A stretch of 64,000 bases of DNA from Megamerina dolium (GCA_963854835.1 OY978526.1:13347277-13411276); one strand, 5' to 3'; shown: positions 1 to 12,300, counted from the stretch's first letter. The notes: generated from the sequence alone by a model not told the origin. Numbers and translations: made by a program.

Positions 1-469
1 GGCCACCATTGCCTGGTGCACCCACTTTTTGATCTTTCATACTGATAAAACCAAAACAATTTAGTCTATAAGCGACTGAAATTATGACGATTTCTTTCGA
101 CATGAAATAGCCTGGACTCACACCAAGTCGTGTAGCATCACCAAACATGAATCCACCGCCATGTATGTACACCATTACAGGCACATTATGCCCAAATCCG
201 GGCCCTCTTGAATATATATTCAAAGATAGACAGTCTTCGGATCCTCCGAAGATCATACTATAAGGGTCGAACTGACTACAATAACTTGGTATTGTGTATT
301 TTTTCAAACCTTTAACATCACCAATATATGGTTTAGGAGATCTAAAACGTTTATCACCAAGAGGTTGCTCGGCATATGGTATTCCTTCGTAAACGTAGTA
401 TGAAATTTCGAAGGGGGACACGATCCTGGTGCCTACCATCATCCCAATGGTTGTGTAAATTACAGCCAT
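1..469 (-). CDS. Carboxylesterase (type B), N-terminal part
   Basis: The 5' end of an alpha/beta-hydrolase carboxylesterase that runs off the left edge of the window. The first ATG of the open frame is at 469. The visible 156 residues hold the family's early motifs: EGIPYAEQPLGDKRF near the start, SEDCLSLNIY (with the first disulfide cysteine region), then VMVYIHGGGF, the oxyanion-hole glycine run, followed by SVAYRL. The catalytic Ser, Glu and His lie beyond the window. There is no obvious signal peptide, so it may be cytosolic or may have an upstream exon. Substrate cannot be judged; detoxifying or juvenile-hormone-type esterases are both possible. No frame break is seen. Confidence 0.9.
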   Translation of the reverse strand, partial: MAVIYTTIGMMVGTRIVSPFEISYYVYEGIPYAEQPLGDKRFRSPKPYIGDVKGLKKYTIPSYCSQFDPYSMIFGGSEDCLSLNIYSRGPGFGHNVPVMVYIHGGGFMFGDATRLGVSPGYFMSKEIVIISVAYRLNCFGFISMKDQKVGAPGNGG

Positions 470-1287
470 ATTAATACCTACTCTATTACGGTCACAGAAA
501 CTACAGTTAATTAACAATAAGTTTACATTTATTTCCTTAAAAACTGTCTGTATTTAGTTTGTATCCCAACAGAAGGTATATGAACAACTGAATGCTTTGT
601 TTCTAAACGTAGGTGTAGGACTCGCAATTACCTATTTCAGTGCTAATACTACTAAACACCGTGAGTAAACATTTGGAATTAAAGGTAGATAGAAAATTAG
701 AAAATTTTATGAACAACTTTTAACTGCAATTGCAATGAATTCTGAAGTAAATTAAGAATTGCGATTATTTATTATCATTCTTCCTTTTATTATTTTTTTA
801 ATTTTGGTGTGTTGTTTAAGTTCTTTTATGTACTTAATTTAATAAAATCCTATATATACGTAGAGAGTATTAATTGTAAAACTGATGAAGTAGTAGGTTT
901 GGGCTTGCTAGTGAAATGCAACACTGTCGGAACAAGTATTAACAACAACAACAATAGTAATAATACAATAAAAAAATCAAAATGGTCGTATTGCGTTCGT
1001 TGCGTCTGTGTCGCACGTTCGAGTTGATGAGCCAACTAGGACAAAAAAGAAGTTTTAATACAAAAATCAAAAAAGAAGAAAGGTAGACCAGCATAGAAAT
1101 TGTTGTAAATAAAGGTTGAATTGTATATTGCATAAAATAAACGCGGATACATTTACTATTTACATTTCGGTTGTTTTAAACTAATATTTGCGTCAATTCG
1201 AAACATCGACAAGTAAAAGTAGAAAGAAAAAAACACACTTTTTGCTTGGTAATAGGAACACCAATACGAGCACAAACATCTCCAAAC
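470..1287. other. Divergent intergenic region
   Basis: AT-rich spacer between two genes transcribed away from each other, so it should contain both promoters. Only simple runs and short AAC/AAT repeats are visible. The short open frames here have no recognisable content. Confidence 0.6.
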
Positions 1288-2433
1288 ATGTGTGCAAATG
1301 TAAGCCAACTGAATGATCTGCGTTCTTACTCACGCCATTGGTTGGGAGAATTCATTGAGCTCTATCAAGCGGAAGAATGTTTGTGGCAACCCAAGCATCC
1401 CGATTACAGCAACCACAGCGTACGTAATAAGGCATACGACAAACTTGTTGAAAAACTAAAAGAGGTCGAACCCAGTCCAGACCGTGCAATGGTTGTACGT
1501 AAAATAAATTCTTTGCGTTCAGCTTTCCGACGAGAATTTCGCAAATCCAGTGTCAAGTCCAATTACGAGACGCGCCTATGGTACTACGATAAGTTGTTAT
1601 TCATTGCAGATCAAAATCCGAAACGTTTGACCAGTGCAATTGAAATGAAAGCCCCAAAACGTTCACTCGCTTTAACATTTGATGAGGATGATTCAATGGA
1701 ATTTGAAACAGAAGAGAATCAACTTGAGACCAGCGTTCCGCAGCCAGACGTTAATCAACACAATCAGCAAACGGATGCTGCATCTACTGTGGGTACGGTA
1801 ACACTGACATCGGCCGAATGTGTGACACTTGTGAAAAGTGAAAATCATCATCAGGAACACAATTCGCAACAGCTGCATCATTCACATTTGCAACAACATG
1901 CATCTGAAGCAGCAGCTGCTGCACATGCTCAAACCCAACCCCAACACACAGCCGTTAAAGTTTTGGAGATAACTTCACTGGATTCCAATTCTCAGCGTGA
2001 AATACAACAGGTTGGTTTTAATTTATTGACTTTTCAATGCTTATGGCATGTTAAAAATGTAATTTATATTCCCACATTTATACATTGAAAGGCGGTGAAT
2101 TCGCTTGAACACCAACATCAAATGCAACAGCAATTGCAGCAACAACACGCCGGGCAGCCAACGGCACAACTCACACAAATCCACCACCAGCAAGTTCCGA
2201 CCATACAAATCGCACGCGAACACCTGCAGCCTCTATTCGGTAACTCTACATTTACTGCAACTGCCGCACAGCAACGGCAGGAAGATGAGTACGACGCCAT
2301 CGGTATTAATGTGGCTAGTAAATTGCGCGTAATGAATCCCACACAACGTATCATTGCTGAGAAATTGATTAGTGATGTACTCTTCAACGGGCAACTAGAT
2401 AATTTGAGTATTCATTCATCGTTAACGCAGTGA
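1288..2433 (+). CDS. MADF/BESS-domain DNA-binding protein
   Basis: Two exons, 1288-2010 and 2092-2433, joined in phase 0 across an 81-bp intron, give 354 residues. The first in-frame ATG is at 1288; the open frame extends further upstream only through non-ATG codons. Residues about 15-110 form a MADF domain (a Myb/SANT-like fold), with WLGEFIELYQ, CLWQPKHPDY, KINSLRSAFRREFRK and LWYYDKLLFI. The middle is Gln/His rich. The end (MNPTQRIIAEKLISDVLFNG) looks like the short BESS-like interaction motif usual in Adf-1-type regulators. Likely a nuclear transcription regulator; its targets are unknown. Confidence 0.85.
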
Positions 2434-3100
2434 GAATAGGAAGAACTAAAATGAGTATGATGAAATTGTGAAGAGTAATCCGTGACAAGCAATAGAATGA
2501 CGAGCCGGGTGCAGAGTGACCTGTACGAATATTATTGCTATGAGCGTGAAAATCACAAAGTAATCGTTTTTATATGACATTGGTAAAATTGCATGAATCA
2601 ATATTAAAGCAATTTCTAGTGAATCCGCTATATTTGCATATAGTCTCTATGTATAGTATGATTGCAAATCAGGCGCAAAAATGCTACACCAAAATATCCA
2701 ACGATTATAAATCACACATTAGTATTCAAATGAGAGAATACCTTTAATATTTATTGTATTTAATAATAATCTAAAAAAAATTATATATATACGCGTGTGT
2801 GTGTGTATTTTAAGCCTTTTAAGATAAGCAAAACATATTTGTGTTAGTACATATTTACATAAAATATCTAAAATGACTTAAATTATGTTTGCGCTAAAAT
2901 GTACATACCATAGAAACATACTTGAATAATTTGCTTAGCGTTAAGCCCAATTTATTTTGTTTTTTTAATACACATACTTCTGAATTAGTAATTTTGTTTT
3001 GTTGTTATTTATTTAATTATTTGTTAATTATTTATATTTCAGGACGAGAGAAAATTAAAATTAAAACTAACGTTAACTCTATGTAAACACATATGAGAAA
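2434..3100. other. Convergent intergenic region
   Basis: 3' ends of the flanking genes meet here. The stretch is AT-rich with a short TA/GT simple repeat near 2785-2808 and no coding signal. Confidence 0.6.
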
Positions 3101-3411
3101 TTACTTAGTCGCTGCAGCGACAGCGGGAGTAGTAACATCCTTTTGAGTTGAATTCAATTCTATTAAACGATGCCACCCATGTTTAAAAAACTGAAAAAAA
3201 AATATTTCAAATGGCTTCATCGTATATTTCGCAATTTGAAGACAACACTCACAGTTATTACCGGCAGCTCAATTTGCTCATCCTCACGTACTAATGATCG
3301 ATTTTGTTGCAGTAAACTCCAACCATAATGTATGCCAATTATGCTTGGTATCATTACAATCGTTAACATGTAACGCTTCAAAAATGATGGTTTCGGTGTT
3401 GACTTTGACAT
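3101..3411 (-). CDS. Small single-pass membrane protein, unknown function
   Basis: Exons 3253-3411 and 3101-3190 join in phase 0 across a 62-bp intron (donor GTGAGT, acceptor TTTTTTTCAG) to give 82 residues. The N-terminus is basic (MSKSTPKPSFLKRYML). One hydrophobic segment follows (residues about 14-28, LTIVMIPSIIGIHYGW), then an acidic/polar stretch and an Ala/Thr tail. A short basic leader before a single membrane span resembles small mitochondrial inner-membrane or respiratory-assembly proteins, but no family was recognised. The second exon reads FFKHGWHRLIELNS and fits the frame exactly, which supports a real gene. Confidence 0.65.
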
Positions 3412-3736
3412 GGTAGTAAATTTTTAATATTTATGCTCGGAAACTGTTAAACCTTGTGCAATTATTAACATAAAATCATTAAGTAATTTTCTCACCGCTT
3501 CCCGAAATATAACACACTATTTCAGTTCACATAACAAACCAATGCTGCTATTTTGTAATTCTTTCTCAGTTGACATTTGAACAGCTGAGTTGAAGTGTTC
3601 GAAAAGGAGTGAAATAAAAATTGCCTATATTTCACTATCAATGTTTAAGGTTCAATTCTTCAATCGTATTGTCTCGTAACAATTGTTATGTAACTATCTC
3701 CTACATGAACACTGCACGTAAATGGTTAGCGAATCG

Positions 3737-3784
3737 TATCGTAACGTATAATTTGAAAATAAAATTTTACGATACGTTACGATA
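3737..3784. repeat. Short perfect inverted repeat
   Basis: TATCGTAACGTAT at 3737-3749 is perfectly inverted at 3772-3784, with an AT-rich 22-base loop. It could form a hairpin or be a remnant of a small element. No gene context. Confidence 0.5.
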
Positions 3785-3989
3785 TTTGGAATTTGTTTGA
3801 TTATTTTCTAGTTTCTATGTTTATAAAGTGAATTTTATTCGATTAGTAAACAAACATTTCAGAGAAAGCAGAGGCAGATGTTTTAATTAAAAGCCACAAG
3901 TCTTATTTGAACGACCATATTTGTTGAACAAATACATAAATATAATAAAAAGTATAGTTAAAAAGGTTAGTTAAAAAAATAAAATAAAT

Positions 3990-4198
3990 ATGTGGCACTT
4001 ATGGACATCGAAGAGCCCTATGGCTAAGCGTCTCTTCTAGTACTGTTGTGCGTGTTAAATTTTGGACAATATTACAAGGGGCCGACTTATATTAGCCCGT
4101 TCGGAACGGCAGAACTCTTGTGGCATCACTTTTTCTGAGTTTTGTCACAGAGCTCTTGTGCTTGCCGTTCGGACGAACGCTTTCTCAGTAGAGGAAGC
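3990..4198 (-). mobile_element. SINE remnant, 3' body (family A)
   Basis: Shares blocks such as TACTGTTGTGCGTGTTAAAT, TTTTGTCACAGAGCTCTT and CGGAACGGCAGAAC with the copies near 48.2 kb and 56.1 kb. The tRNA-like head is missing here. Related copies lie in both orientations across the window. Confidence 0.6.
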
Positions 4199-4429
4199 CA
4201 GTTGATTTTGATTAGCAAGGGTTTTAAATTATATTTTATTTTCATACTATCGATAATTTTTTAAATAACGAAAACTTTTCGCATAGAAAGCGACGCAGAA
4301 CTTTATATGCAGAAAAGCGTAGAATTCCTAGGAGGTGTGAAACACGTAGAACGCGATGTCGCGAAATGGTGTGGTGGTGAGGACTTTCAAAATTATTCAG
4401 CAAAGAAATTTCTCAAAAATTTACATCAT

Positions 4430-5156
4430 TCGCTCGTAAAGAGAAAAATATACAAAAAAGTACGAGAACACAAAACCAACAAAAACCAGCAAGCATCACG
4501 AACAACTGATATTCCACTAAGTAAATTGCAATTGTTCGTTTGCTTGTTTGTTTCGTTTGTTTGCGATCAGCTGTTTTCCCAACTTGCAAGTTTCTACAAG
4601 TACAAATTTATCCAGTAAAAAGGAGTGTTTTCGTACGCAATATTTTGTGATAATTGTTACAAACTATCACGTTTTGGCGTTCTCGTACTCAAAAAACTTG
4701 CAAAGAAGGGGAAATTGAGAGAGCGAAATGACATTTCATTTTGAGGGGAAGTTGCAAATTGTTACTGGACAAATTTATGCCAGTAAAGTCTTGCAAGTAT
4801 GAAAAACAGCTGATCATATGCAAGAGAAACTAACAAGCAAACGAACAATTGCAATTTACTTAGTGGAATATCAGCTGTTAATGAAACTTGCCGGTTTTTG
4901 CTGGTTATGCGTTCTTTACTTTTTGGCATATTTTTCTCTTTGAGAGCGAATGCTGTCAAATTCTCAGAAATTTGTTTACTGGATAATTGTTACTGGAAAA
5001 GTACGAAAACACACCTAAAATTTGTTTCCCCTTAAACTGAAATGTCATTTGCTCTCTCAATTTGTCCTTCTTTTCAAGTTTTTGGAGTACGAGAACGCAA
5101 AAACTGTGATAGTTTGTAATAACTTTTGATAACTTGGAGTACGAGAACACTCCTAT
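4430..5156. repeat. Foldback-type inverted repeat cluster
   Basis: Two blocks each occur twice in opposite orientation, in the order A (4450-4615), B (4620-4745), A' (4765-4930), B' (4990-5155). B begins AGGAGTGTTTTCGTAC and B' ends GTACGAGAACACTCCT, so the 4620-5155 part looks like one element with terminal inverted repeats of over 100 bp. The short open frames 4307-4618 (+) and 4762-4959 (-) are the two A arms and not genes. Confidence 0.75.
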
Positions 5157-5830
5157 TAATAGCCAATGTTGTCGTAGTACGATTAGTCAACATGTAAGGT
5201 AACGGAAAGCAAAACCGTGGTACAATAATACAATACTGAAAGTACTTTTTCTTAGTATTTCGCAGGCCTGTGAATTTTTTATTTGACTTAAGTATAAATA
5301 AAAAGTTATTTCATTTTGAAACCTAATATTATTTGAGTTAATTTTCATGATAATTTGAAATAAAATTATATTTCATACATTTTGATATATCTATTATTTA
5401 TTTTTGCAATTGTCAAAAATGTACCTCTGTCAAAATCAAATTTTATTTCACACAGCTAGAAAAATATTATTCCCCATGTTTTCTCCATAGAACAATATGT
5501 ACAAGCAATACATATAAATTGGTCATTCCGGCCCACTGTGAGTAAATTTGTTTTCTTCATATATTGCTTTGATCGAATAACTGATAAATGTGGGATACGC
5601 TTAATATAAGTATTTAATAGATTCAAACTTGTACTTGTATTCTACAATGACACACACAAAAACTATTGGAAAATATGTCTATACTTTTCAGCGTTGGCAC
5701 ATCGAAGGATATCCTCAAAATTCAATGCTGTTACTGCATTATATAGTCTTTGAGCACTGCAATAAAGTACATAAAATTTGTTATCACAAACGAAAACATA
5801 AATACAGAGAGAGAGTGATGAACAATTACT
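5157..5830. other. Intergenic region
   Basis: AT-rich sequence between the foldback repeat and the 3' end of the first TMEM135-like gene. No feature seen. Confidence 0.5.
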
Positions 5831-7386
5831 TTACTTTGAATTTGTAGCAGCATTAACGAAGCCTAGTCCAAGAGAGGATGTTTGCTTGTGATTATACATA
5901 AACCAATGCGCACAAAAAGCAGAATTAATGGGTATAATTATTTTACTAAACGGTATATGCTTTAATACGTCCAGTATGCTAAGCAACCGTTTTGATGAAG
6001 TATTAATTGAATGACTTTCGGTTGCACAAATTTCTTGCCATAATATTTGCACAACGATAACCATGGCCATTGTTAGAAATGACACCTTTCGCAGAAGCAT
6101 AAATGATGATCCACCCAAAAGTGCGCAAATAAAATGTTTTCTAACATCCGATTCAATGTTGAAATAGCGATTAATACAACATGATGCCAGCTAAAAAAAA
6201 ATTAAAAATAAGAAAATATATTGGCAGACTTTGAATGGAAATTAAAGATCTGCTATTGTACTCGGCACACTCACTCTATAAATACCCACATACGATAGAA
6301 AGAATAAAGTCATTTTAAAACGCAATCTCTTCAGCTTGTACATTACTAATTGCATTATTCCATGAGTTTCTTTTGGCACTTTTGCTTTCATAATCGTATT
6401 GAATATGTCCAGTGGTATTGTAAATGTTATATACTTTTTTATTCCATTCCAAATAAAATGGCGACATGTCATTCCCGTATGTGAACATTTATTCATCTGT
6501 TCTTTCACATTATTACATTCATATTTGGTCAGATCTGCTATATTCTCCCGCATATCTGCATCTTGTTTATTATCTTCGTTAATTATCACATTGCGGTGTA
6601 ATGGTTGAATAAACCAAAATCCTTTATATTGATCATTACGCTTATAATGTAATATGATTGCGCTACACAACATGAACAATATAGTTTGTGTCACTTTTGA
6701 ATTGAGTAACAAATTGGATATAGGATTTGTGTGTAGACGTAACATGGTCTCCAGCACCTAGAATCAAGACAACATATGTAAGTTGGGGCATAAAAGATTT
6801 TTCTCAAATAATTTACCGCTTGTGATGTTGCAATTGTGTATAGCTCAATATTCCGCTGTGGAATAAACCAACATAATTGTGCACCAAAGTAACCGGGAAG
6901 AAACACTATAGTATATTTAGTGTATTTACCCAAACAAAATCTGTAATTATTATCGGAGAGTGTTGTAGCACGTTTAATCCTTAGAGCGTATACATATTTA
7001 CATAAATTGTATGTATGTATGTACCTGAAGAAGCATATATAAGATATAATGGATCCGCCCATCATTCCAAACCAAAATATTGTTTTCAAATAATAAATTA
7101 TTCGTTGTACAGCTTTTTGTCTATTCATATTTTTATATTTCAGTATTAGCGATGTCTAAATAATAATAGAATTAAAAATGCATATATGTATATGACATAT
7201 AATATAACAACATTTTGGGTTTCTACTTACAATTAGTATGGGTGAAAAGTATATTGCACCCGATGAAATACAACTAAAATAATTCGAAATTAAAAATGTC
7301 AAACAAGGTTGTCCAGGATGCAACAGAGTCTCGGAACAGCGTGTCCTATTTAAAGGCCACTGATATAATTTACTCATAGTAACCAT
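5831..7386 (-). CDS. TMEM135-like multipass membrane protein, copy A
   Basis: Five exons: 7231-7386, 7025-7155, 6817-6940, 6275-6757 and 5831-6190. All have canonical splice sites and matching phases, giving 417 residues. It follows the TMEM135 family along its length: an N-terminal Cys-x5-His-x4-Cys motif (RCSETLLHPGQPC), then several hydrophobic segments, the block ILFMLCSAIILHYKRN...GFWFIQP, a second Cys cluster (CSHTGMTC), and a membrane-rich C-terminus (LFFLSYVGIYR, GGSSFMLLRK). TMEM135 proteins have a Tim17-like region and act in mitochondrial and peroxisomal dynamics; that role is carried over from the family. It sits head-to-tail with copy B downstream. Hydrophobic content first suggested a gustatory receptor, but the motifs do not fit. 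Confidence 0.8.
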
Positions 7387-8183
7387 CTTAACGAAAGTGC
7401 AACCAAATAAAAACTAAAACTTAAATTGGCAATTACGAATTTATATTATTCAATGCATATTTGAAAAATTAACAAACAAACATCTATGTTCAATCATATC
7501 CGACTACTCCGTATAGGTCTTGTCTCGGTTATACAAAGATCATTTGAGAAATGTTGCGCCAAACGACATCGACATCGATGTCGAGATACAAAAATAATTA
7601 CATGAGTTCTAGAATATTCAATACTTCAGATAAAGAACTGATGTCAAATTTAAAAACGATTTGTCAATTTTTTGTTTGTTTGCAAACCATTTGAAATTGG
7701 AAAAAAACCATCTATGCCGAGTTTAAATAAGGCGTAATTATCGCCTGTAAGGCAGCAATGTAATTGAAAGAATAATAGTGATTCTGCCATAAAATATTAT
7801 AATGATAAACAAGTACATTCAATGCATTATTAATTTTCAATTAGAAAGTGTGAATCCATCACACTGAAAACACTAAAAGCACGTTGTTTGAAAATTGTGC
7901 GCTTTTTTCGAGGTCTTGGCATTTTCAAATGGAATAAAACACAAATGAGTTGTATTAATTCTAATGAAATTGAATTGAAAAACATTTTTAATAAATATAA
8001 TATAATTTGTGGCCCAGATGCAGTCCAATCGGAAGGTTCAATCAGCACTCATTGGTTTAGGTACATCTTAGTCTCCAATAATTTGGAGATGTTGGTAATC
8101 ATATAGTTATTGCTTGAAAAAAAAAACACAAAAAAAAGAGAACAACAAAATACAGTAATATAAATTGGATTAAGTGGTAAAAA
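7387..8183. other. Spacer between TMEM135-like copies
   Basis: About 0.8 kb between the start of copy A and the stop of copy B. It should hold the promoter of copy A and the 3' UTR of copy B. The open frames here (7830-8106) have no family features. Confidence 0.5.
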
Positions 8184-10053
8184 TTACCAATTATGGCCGA
8201 TTCCATTAAGCATGCTCGCTGTGAAACTACTAATATATTGTTTGCGAAATATATATGTATGAATTACATATGCTGATGCGAATGGGAATATTATATTGGA
8301 AATTTGTTGTAATATATTTTTGTCAGGATTTGGTAAGATATTCCATAATGATTGAGTGCCTAAGATTATGCTGTAACTGAGAATGGTTAATTTTGGATAT
8401 AATATATACGATAAGCCACTTAAGAAGCTCGCACATAGATGATTAAATTTGGAATTAATTGTGAAAGTACGATTGCAGTAGCAATGAACCAGCTGGGAAT
8501 GAGAAAATATTAAAAAATAAAAAATATGAAATTTTAGGTGATTTGAAATATTTATGTGTATGCAATTGAATATTGAGTTTGTGTATTACCCTGTAGATAG
8601 TCATGTATGATGTAAGGAATATCATCGTATCCGATGGAATTTTATGAAGTGTCGGCAAGAGTTTTGTTTGTGAATCGTGCATTCGTTTGCTTAGCATTTT
8701 GATTAAATCGAGTGCTAGCCCAAGCGCAATATAATTACGTATTCCTCGTAGCAAATACATATTGCAGCTACCTTCAACATGTGCACACATTGTTTTGTGA
8801 CCTTTTGATTCGTCTAATTGATTACCATTACCATACTTATGTTTCTTGTTGGGCACAATAAACCAGAAACCTTTTTGAAGTCCATTCTCTTTTGCATGCA
8901 TAATTAACGCACTGCATAACATAAATAAAAATGTTCGAACAATGTTCGAATTCGCAATGGCTTTCGTAATGTAATTTTTTTGCATTAATATGAATATTTC
9001 AATCGTCTACAATGGGAATAGCATAAATAAATACAATATTAGATAAATTTGTATACTGCATTAATGTCGAAAAAAAAACAAGTGTAATAATGTCGAAAAT
9101 GTAGGGAGCCGTAGTTCAGTGGTTAGTGCGTTGGACTTCTGTACTGTAGGTCGTGCTTTCAATCCTCTGCTGAAGCACAAATTTCGAGAAACTCGGCCAA
9201 ACGGCCCTTCGTGGCCTATAAGTGCTACATGTTTATTGACTTTTCTTTGAATAATGTTGAAAATCTATTTCGACCATATAACACTAGTTTTTTGGACATC
9301 CTACCTGGGCTTTGATTCTGTAATTCGATTCGAAAATCAATTTAAACGAATTCGGATAAAACTGCTGCTCTTTCATTTGCGCTTTCAGAATACATTAAAA
9401 ATTTAATCAATGTTATCGAATTACCACTTTTTATCAAAGAAGTCATATATTGATTAGAATACTATCCTTTGCCTAAATATATAATATATACTTACACATT
9501 GATAAGCGGTTATTTTAAATAAATTTACTGTGCGTGGTTGCCCGATGAATGTGAAAATACTTCCAACTACCGCTGGCATAAATACCAAAGTGTAATAGTT
9601 GAATTCACCAAGGAAATATCTGGAAGAATTATTACATCAATTTTTAAATATTTAATTTTAATGTTGATGCAAGTTAAAATTTTACTATGTACATACCGTA
9701 ATATACAGACCATTGTTTGTGAAACCCAACCAATGGTAGAGCTAAGCAAAACTACTTCGACGAAATATCCTATAGTATCCATAATCAATGATTTATTTAA
9801 CCGATCAATCTTCACTATAAGCGACAACTGAAAGTGACGAAAGTGAAATGACGATCAAATAACCCACAATCACATGTGTAGAATATGTAGTCATGTTACT
9901 AACCAATAATGGTGAAAAATATTTTATATTTGCAAATATATATTTTGGTAGTGTATGTATGGCCACTGCAAAACACGAATTTGCATGCACCAAATCATTA
10001 CAGCACTGCCGATGACGTACACATTCATTGATCAGTTTACTCAGCGCCACCAT
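8184..10053 (-). CDS. TMEM135-like multipass membrane protein, copy B
   Basis: Five exons: 9904-10053, 9697-9827, 9496-9619, 8590-9006 and 8184-8492. Exons 2 and 3 have exactly the same lengths (131 and 124 bp) and phases as copy A. The product is 376 residues. MVALSKL at 10053 matches the start of copy A (MVTMSKL), so it is preferred over the upstream in-frame ATG at 10107. Shared blocks include QCCNDLVHANSC, FLFMLCSALIMHAKEN, GFWFIVP and YMTIYR. The protein is strongly diverged from copy A, so the duplication is old, with conserved exon structure. Intron 3 was enlarged by a tRNA-derived SINE. Confidence 0.8.
9104..9240 (+). mobile_element. tRNA-derived SINE in intron of TMEM135-like copy B
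   Basis: The head (GCCGTAGTTCAGTGGTTAG...) contains an A-box-like segment and GTGCTTTCAATCC, a B-box-like RNA polymerase III promoter. The tail ends GGCCTATAAGTGCT, also seen at 49.13 kb. Acceptor-stem pairing is missing, so it is not a functional tRNA gene. Confidence 0.7.
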
Positions 10054-10389
10054 TTTGTTCGACTTTTCTGCTCTAATTTTTCTGTACTGTTCTTTTCTGT
10101 TTCTCACAAACTATTAGTTAAATTTGGCGATCAATCAAAATAAAATTATATAACATACATTATTGTATGCTAAAGTCGATATTAAGACGCCTTATTGGCG
10201 ATGTTTTGGATTTGACTAAAATTAACCTTGGTTTCTTTAAAGATAATTCTCAAAATATTTTGACTGGATTTTCTAACAAATGGTCATAAATAATAAACAA
10301 TCAGAGAATAGTATGTGTGAAAATCGTAACGAAAAATGTTTTCATACAAAATCAAACTTTTTGAGGTGTTTTGAAAATACTAAATGAGC

Positions 10390-11220
10390 TGAAAAGTACC
10401 AAGATTTTTAATGAAAACTTATATTTCTTCCTCAACATAGTTGTCTTCGAGAACAGCGAGTTTCCAATATTTCGATGTCCTTTCTGTAGTACGAAATGGC
10501 CAAGTCTTCGAAATACGCCTCGATTTTTTCGATGACTTCCTCATTCGATCTGAATCACTTTCCCTAAAGGTTTAGGAACAGATAATATTCGTTAAGAGCC
10601 AAGTCTGAAGAATACGGTGGGTAAGCATCCAATTCGAATCGTAATTGATCTAATTTGGCCATCGATTTCAAAGACGTGCGTACCGGCTAATTATCATGAT
10701 GGTACAGAACTTTTTTCTTCGACATATGAGGCCATTTCTTCATTATATCGTTGTTCAGGATGTCCAATAATGCTGCATAATACGCTACTGTGACTGTTCT
10801 TCCCTTCTGCTGATAGTCGATGAAGATTATACCATGTACATCCCATGAAACGGAGGCCAACAGCTTTTGGTCGGCTTTCGTGGCTTTCCAACCACTCTTC
10901 AGACTGCCTATTGGACTCAGCCGTATGGTAATGGGCCCACGTTTCATCCAAAATATCATTCGAAATGTATTCCACCTATTCGTTTGAAATACCGGCGGCC
11001 ACAGCTAACTCGCGCAACTTCCCTTTTCGATATGCGATACTCCTACGTTTCCAATATTTTTACTACGGCGAAAGTAGCATCGCTGAAACGATTGTAGCAT
11101 GCAAACGAATACTCTGGATGATTTCACTCTGTGTAATTCACTCCGGATGTCCATCAAAGTGATATAGTGAAAACGCAATTTATATCTATAAGTCGCTTTA
11201 ATGTGCATTTGTACAGGCGA
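10390..11220 (-). pseudogene. Degenerate mariner transposase
   Basis: Broken into several frames with stop codons. Recognisable pieces in order are LDETWAHYHTAESNRQS (first catalytic Asp), SWDVHGIIFIDYQQKGRT, KKKVLYHHDN (second Asp), YSSDLALNEYYLF and SNEEVIEKIEAYFE. The third catalytic position reads E in place of the usual D. It lies between TMEM135-like copy B and the duplicated exon of copy A. Terminal repeats were not found. Confidence 0.85.
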
Positions 11221-11275
11221 CGAAATGGTATGGAAATTAGAAACTTAAAATTCATTTGGACTAAATTTTAGACGA

Positions 11276-11501
11276 ATGTCTAAATAATAATAGAATTAAA
11301 AATGCATATATGTATATGACATATAATGAACAACATTTTCGGTTTCTACTTACAATTAGTATGGGTGAAAAGTATATTGCACCCGATGAAATACAACTAA
11401 AATAATTCGAAATTAAAAATGTCAAACAAGGTTGTCCAGGATGCAACAGAGTCTCGGAACAGCGTGTCCTATTTAAAGGCCACTGATATAATTTACTCAT
11501 A
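11276..11501 (-). pseudogene. Duplicated exon 1 fragment of TMEM135-like copy A
   Basis: Nearly identical to 7152-7378, including the splice donor and part of intron 1. It lacks the first two codons plus upstream sequence and all other exons. The very few differences point to a recent copy event placed next to the mariner relic. Not expected to encode a protein. Confidence 0.85.
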
Positions 11502-11617
11502 CTTCCAATATTTTATAGTCGTACCAATATTTGTTATCGAGGGGGCGTAGTACAGGTCAAAGGAAAAAGGAAGTAACACTATACTCGTTCAACTAACACA
11601 AATATGATTCTATTTTA

Positions 11618-12300
11618 TTCTTGTCTAATGAGAAATGGTAATCTAATTGCGTTATTGCACAATCACATCATAGTGGAAGTAATGTACTGGATTTAATAAA
11701 TCTTTGTTCTTTTTTATGTTGGCAGTCATTTTGTGGAATAAAATTGATAAAACTGATCTGTCTATTTCGTACATTCACATGAACATGATGTTGACAGCGA
11801 CTTTAGTCAACAACGCTCGACATAATTTCTTTTTATTTTATAAATACAATAGATCATTATTTGACATTATCTTATGTAATGCGAAAGATGTAATCTAAAA
11901 TTATACGCATACGCATCAATTCATTGTCAATATCATCAATTCAAATAGCATCAACCCAAAAACATTAAAATGGTAACATTGCACTAAAGTTTTAGCTTCA
12001 AAATAATCTAATCATGCCTTAGGTCCACTACATGAAGTTGCAAAATATATGCACATTGATACATACACATATATATAATTTGAAGTTACAAATAATATAA
12101 TGCTGCCGTTTGGTCCAAATTGTTGAAAAATTTTAAATATTACAAAAGGTATATTAGATCTACATATGTGCGGGTCAAATATTTTTGAATAATTGGTAGA
12201 TAATTCTCAACTTTTGTAATTTTGATAGATGTTGATACATTCGGATATTAAGATTTTTAATTTTCATAAAAGCTCGACTTTACACTAATGTTTGATATAA
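11618..12300 (+). repeat. Dispersed repeat, left copy
   Basis: Segments such as TTTTTTATGTTGGCAGT and GATTTTTAATTT...CATAAAAG recur in the same order at 17050-17570. The copies are diverged and gapped. Boundaries are approximate and no coding content is seen. The rest of 11502-13439 shows no supported gene; the open frame 12549-12842 ends at a donor-like GAGGTAAGT but has no recognisable domain. Confidence 0.45.

Noticed and set aside
9104..9180. A true tRNA gene
   Set aside because: A- and B-box-like segments exist but acceptor and anticodon stems do not pair, and the body continues as a dispersed repeat.
5831..10053. Gustatory receptor genes
   Set aside because: The hydrophobic frames first suggested it, but the N-terminal Cys-His-Cys motif and the order of conserved blocks fit TMEM135, and the receptor C-terminal signature is missing.
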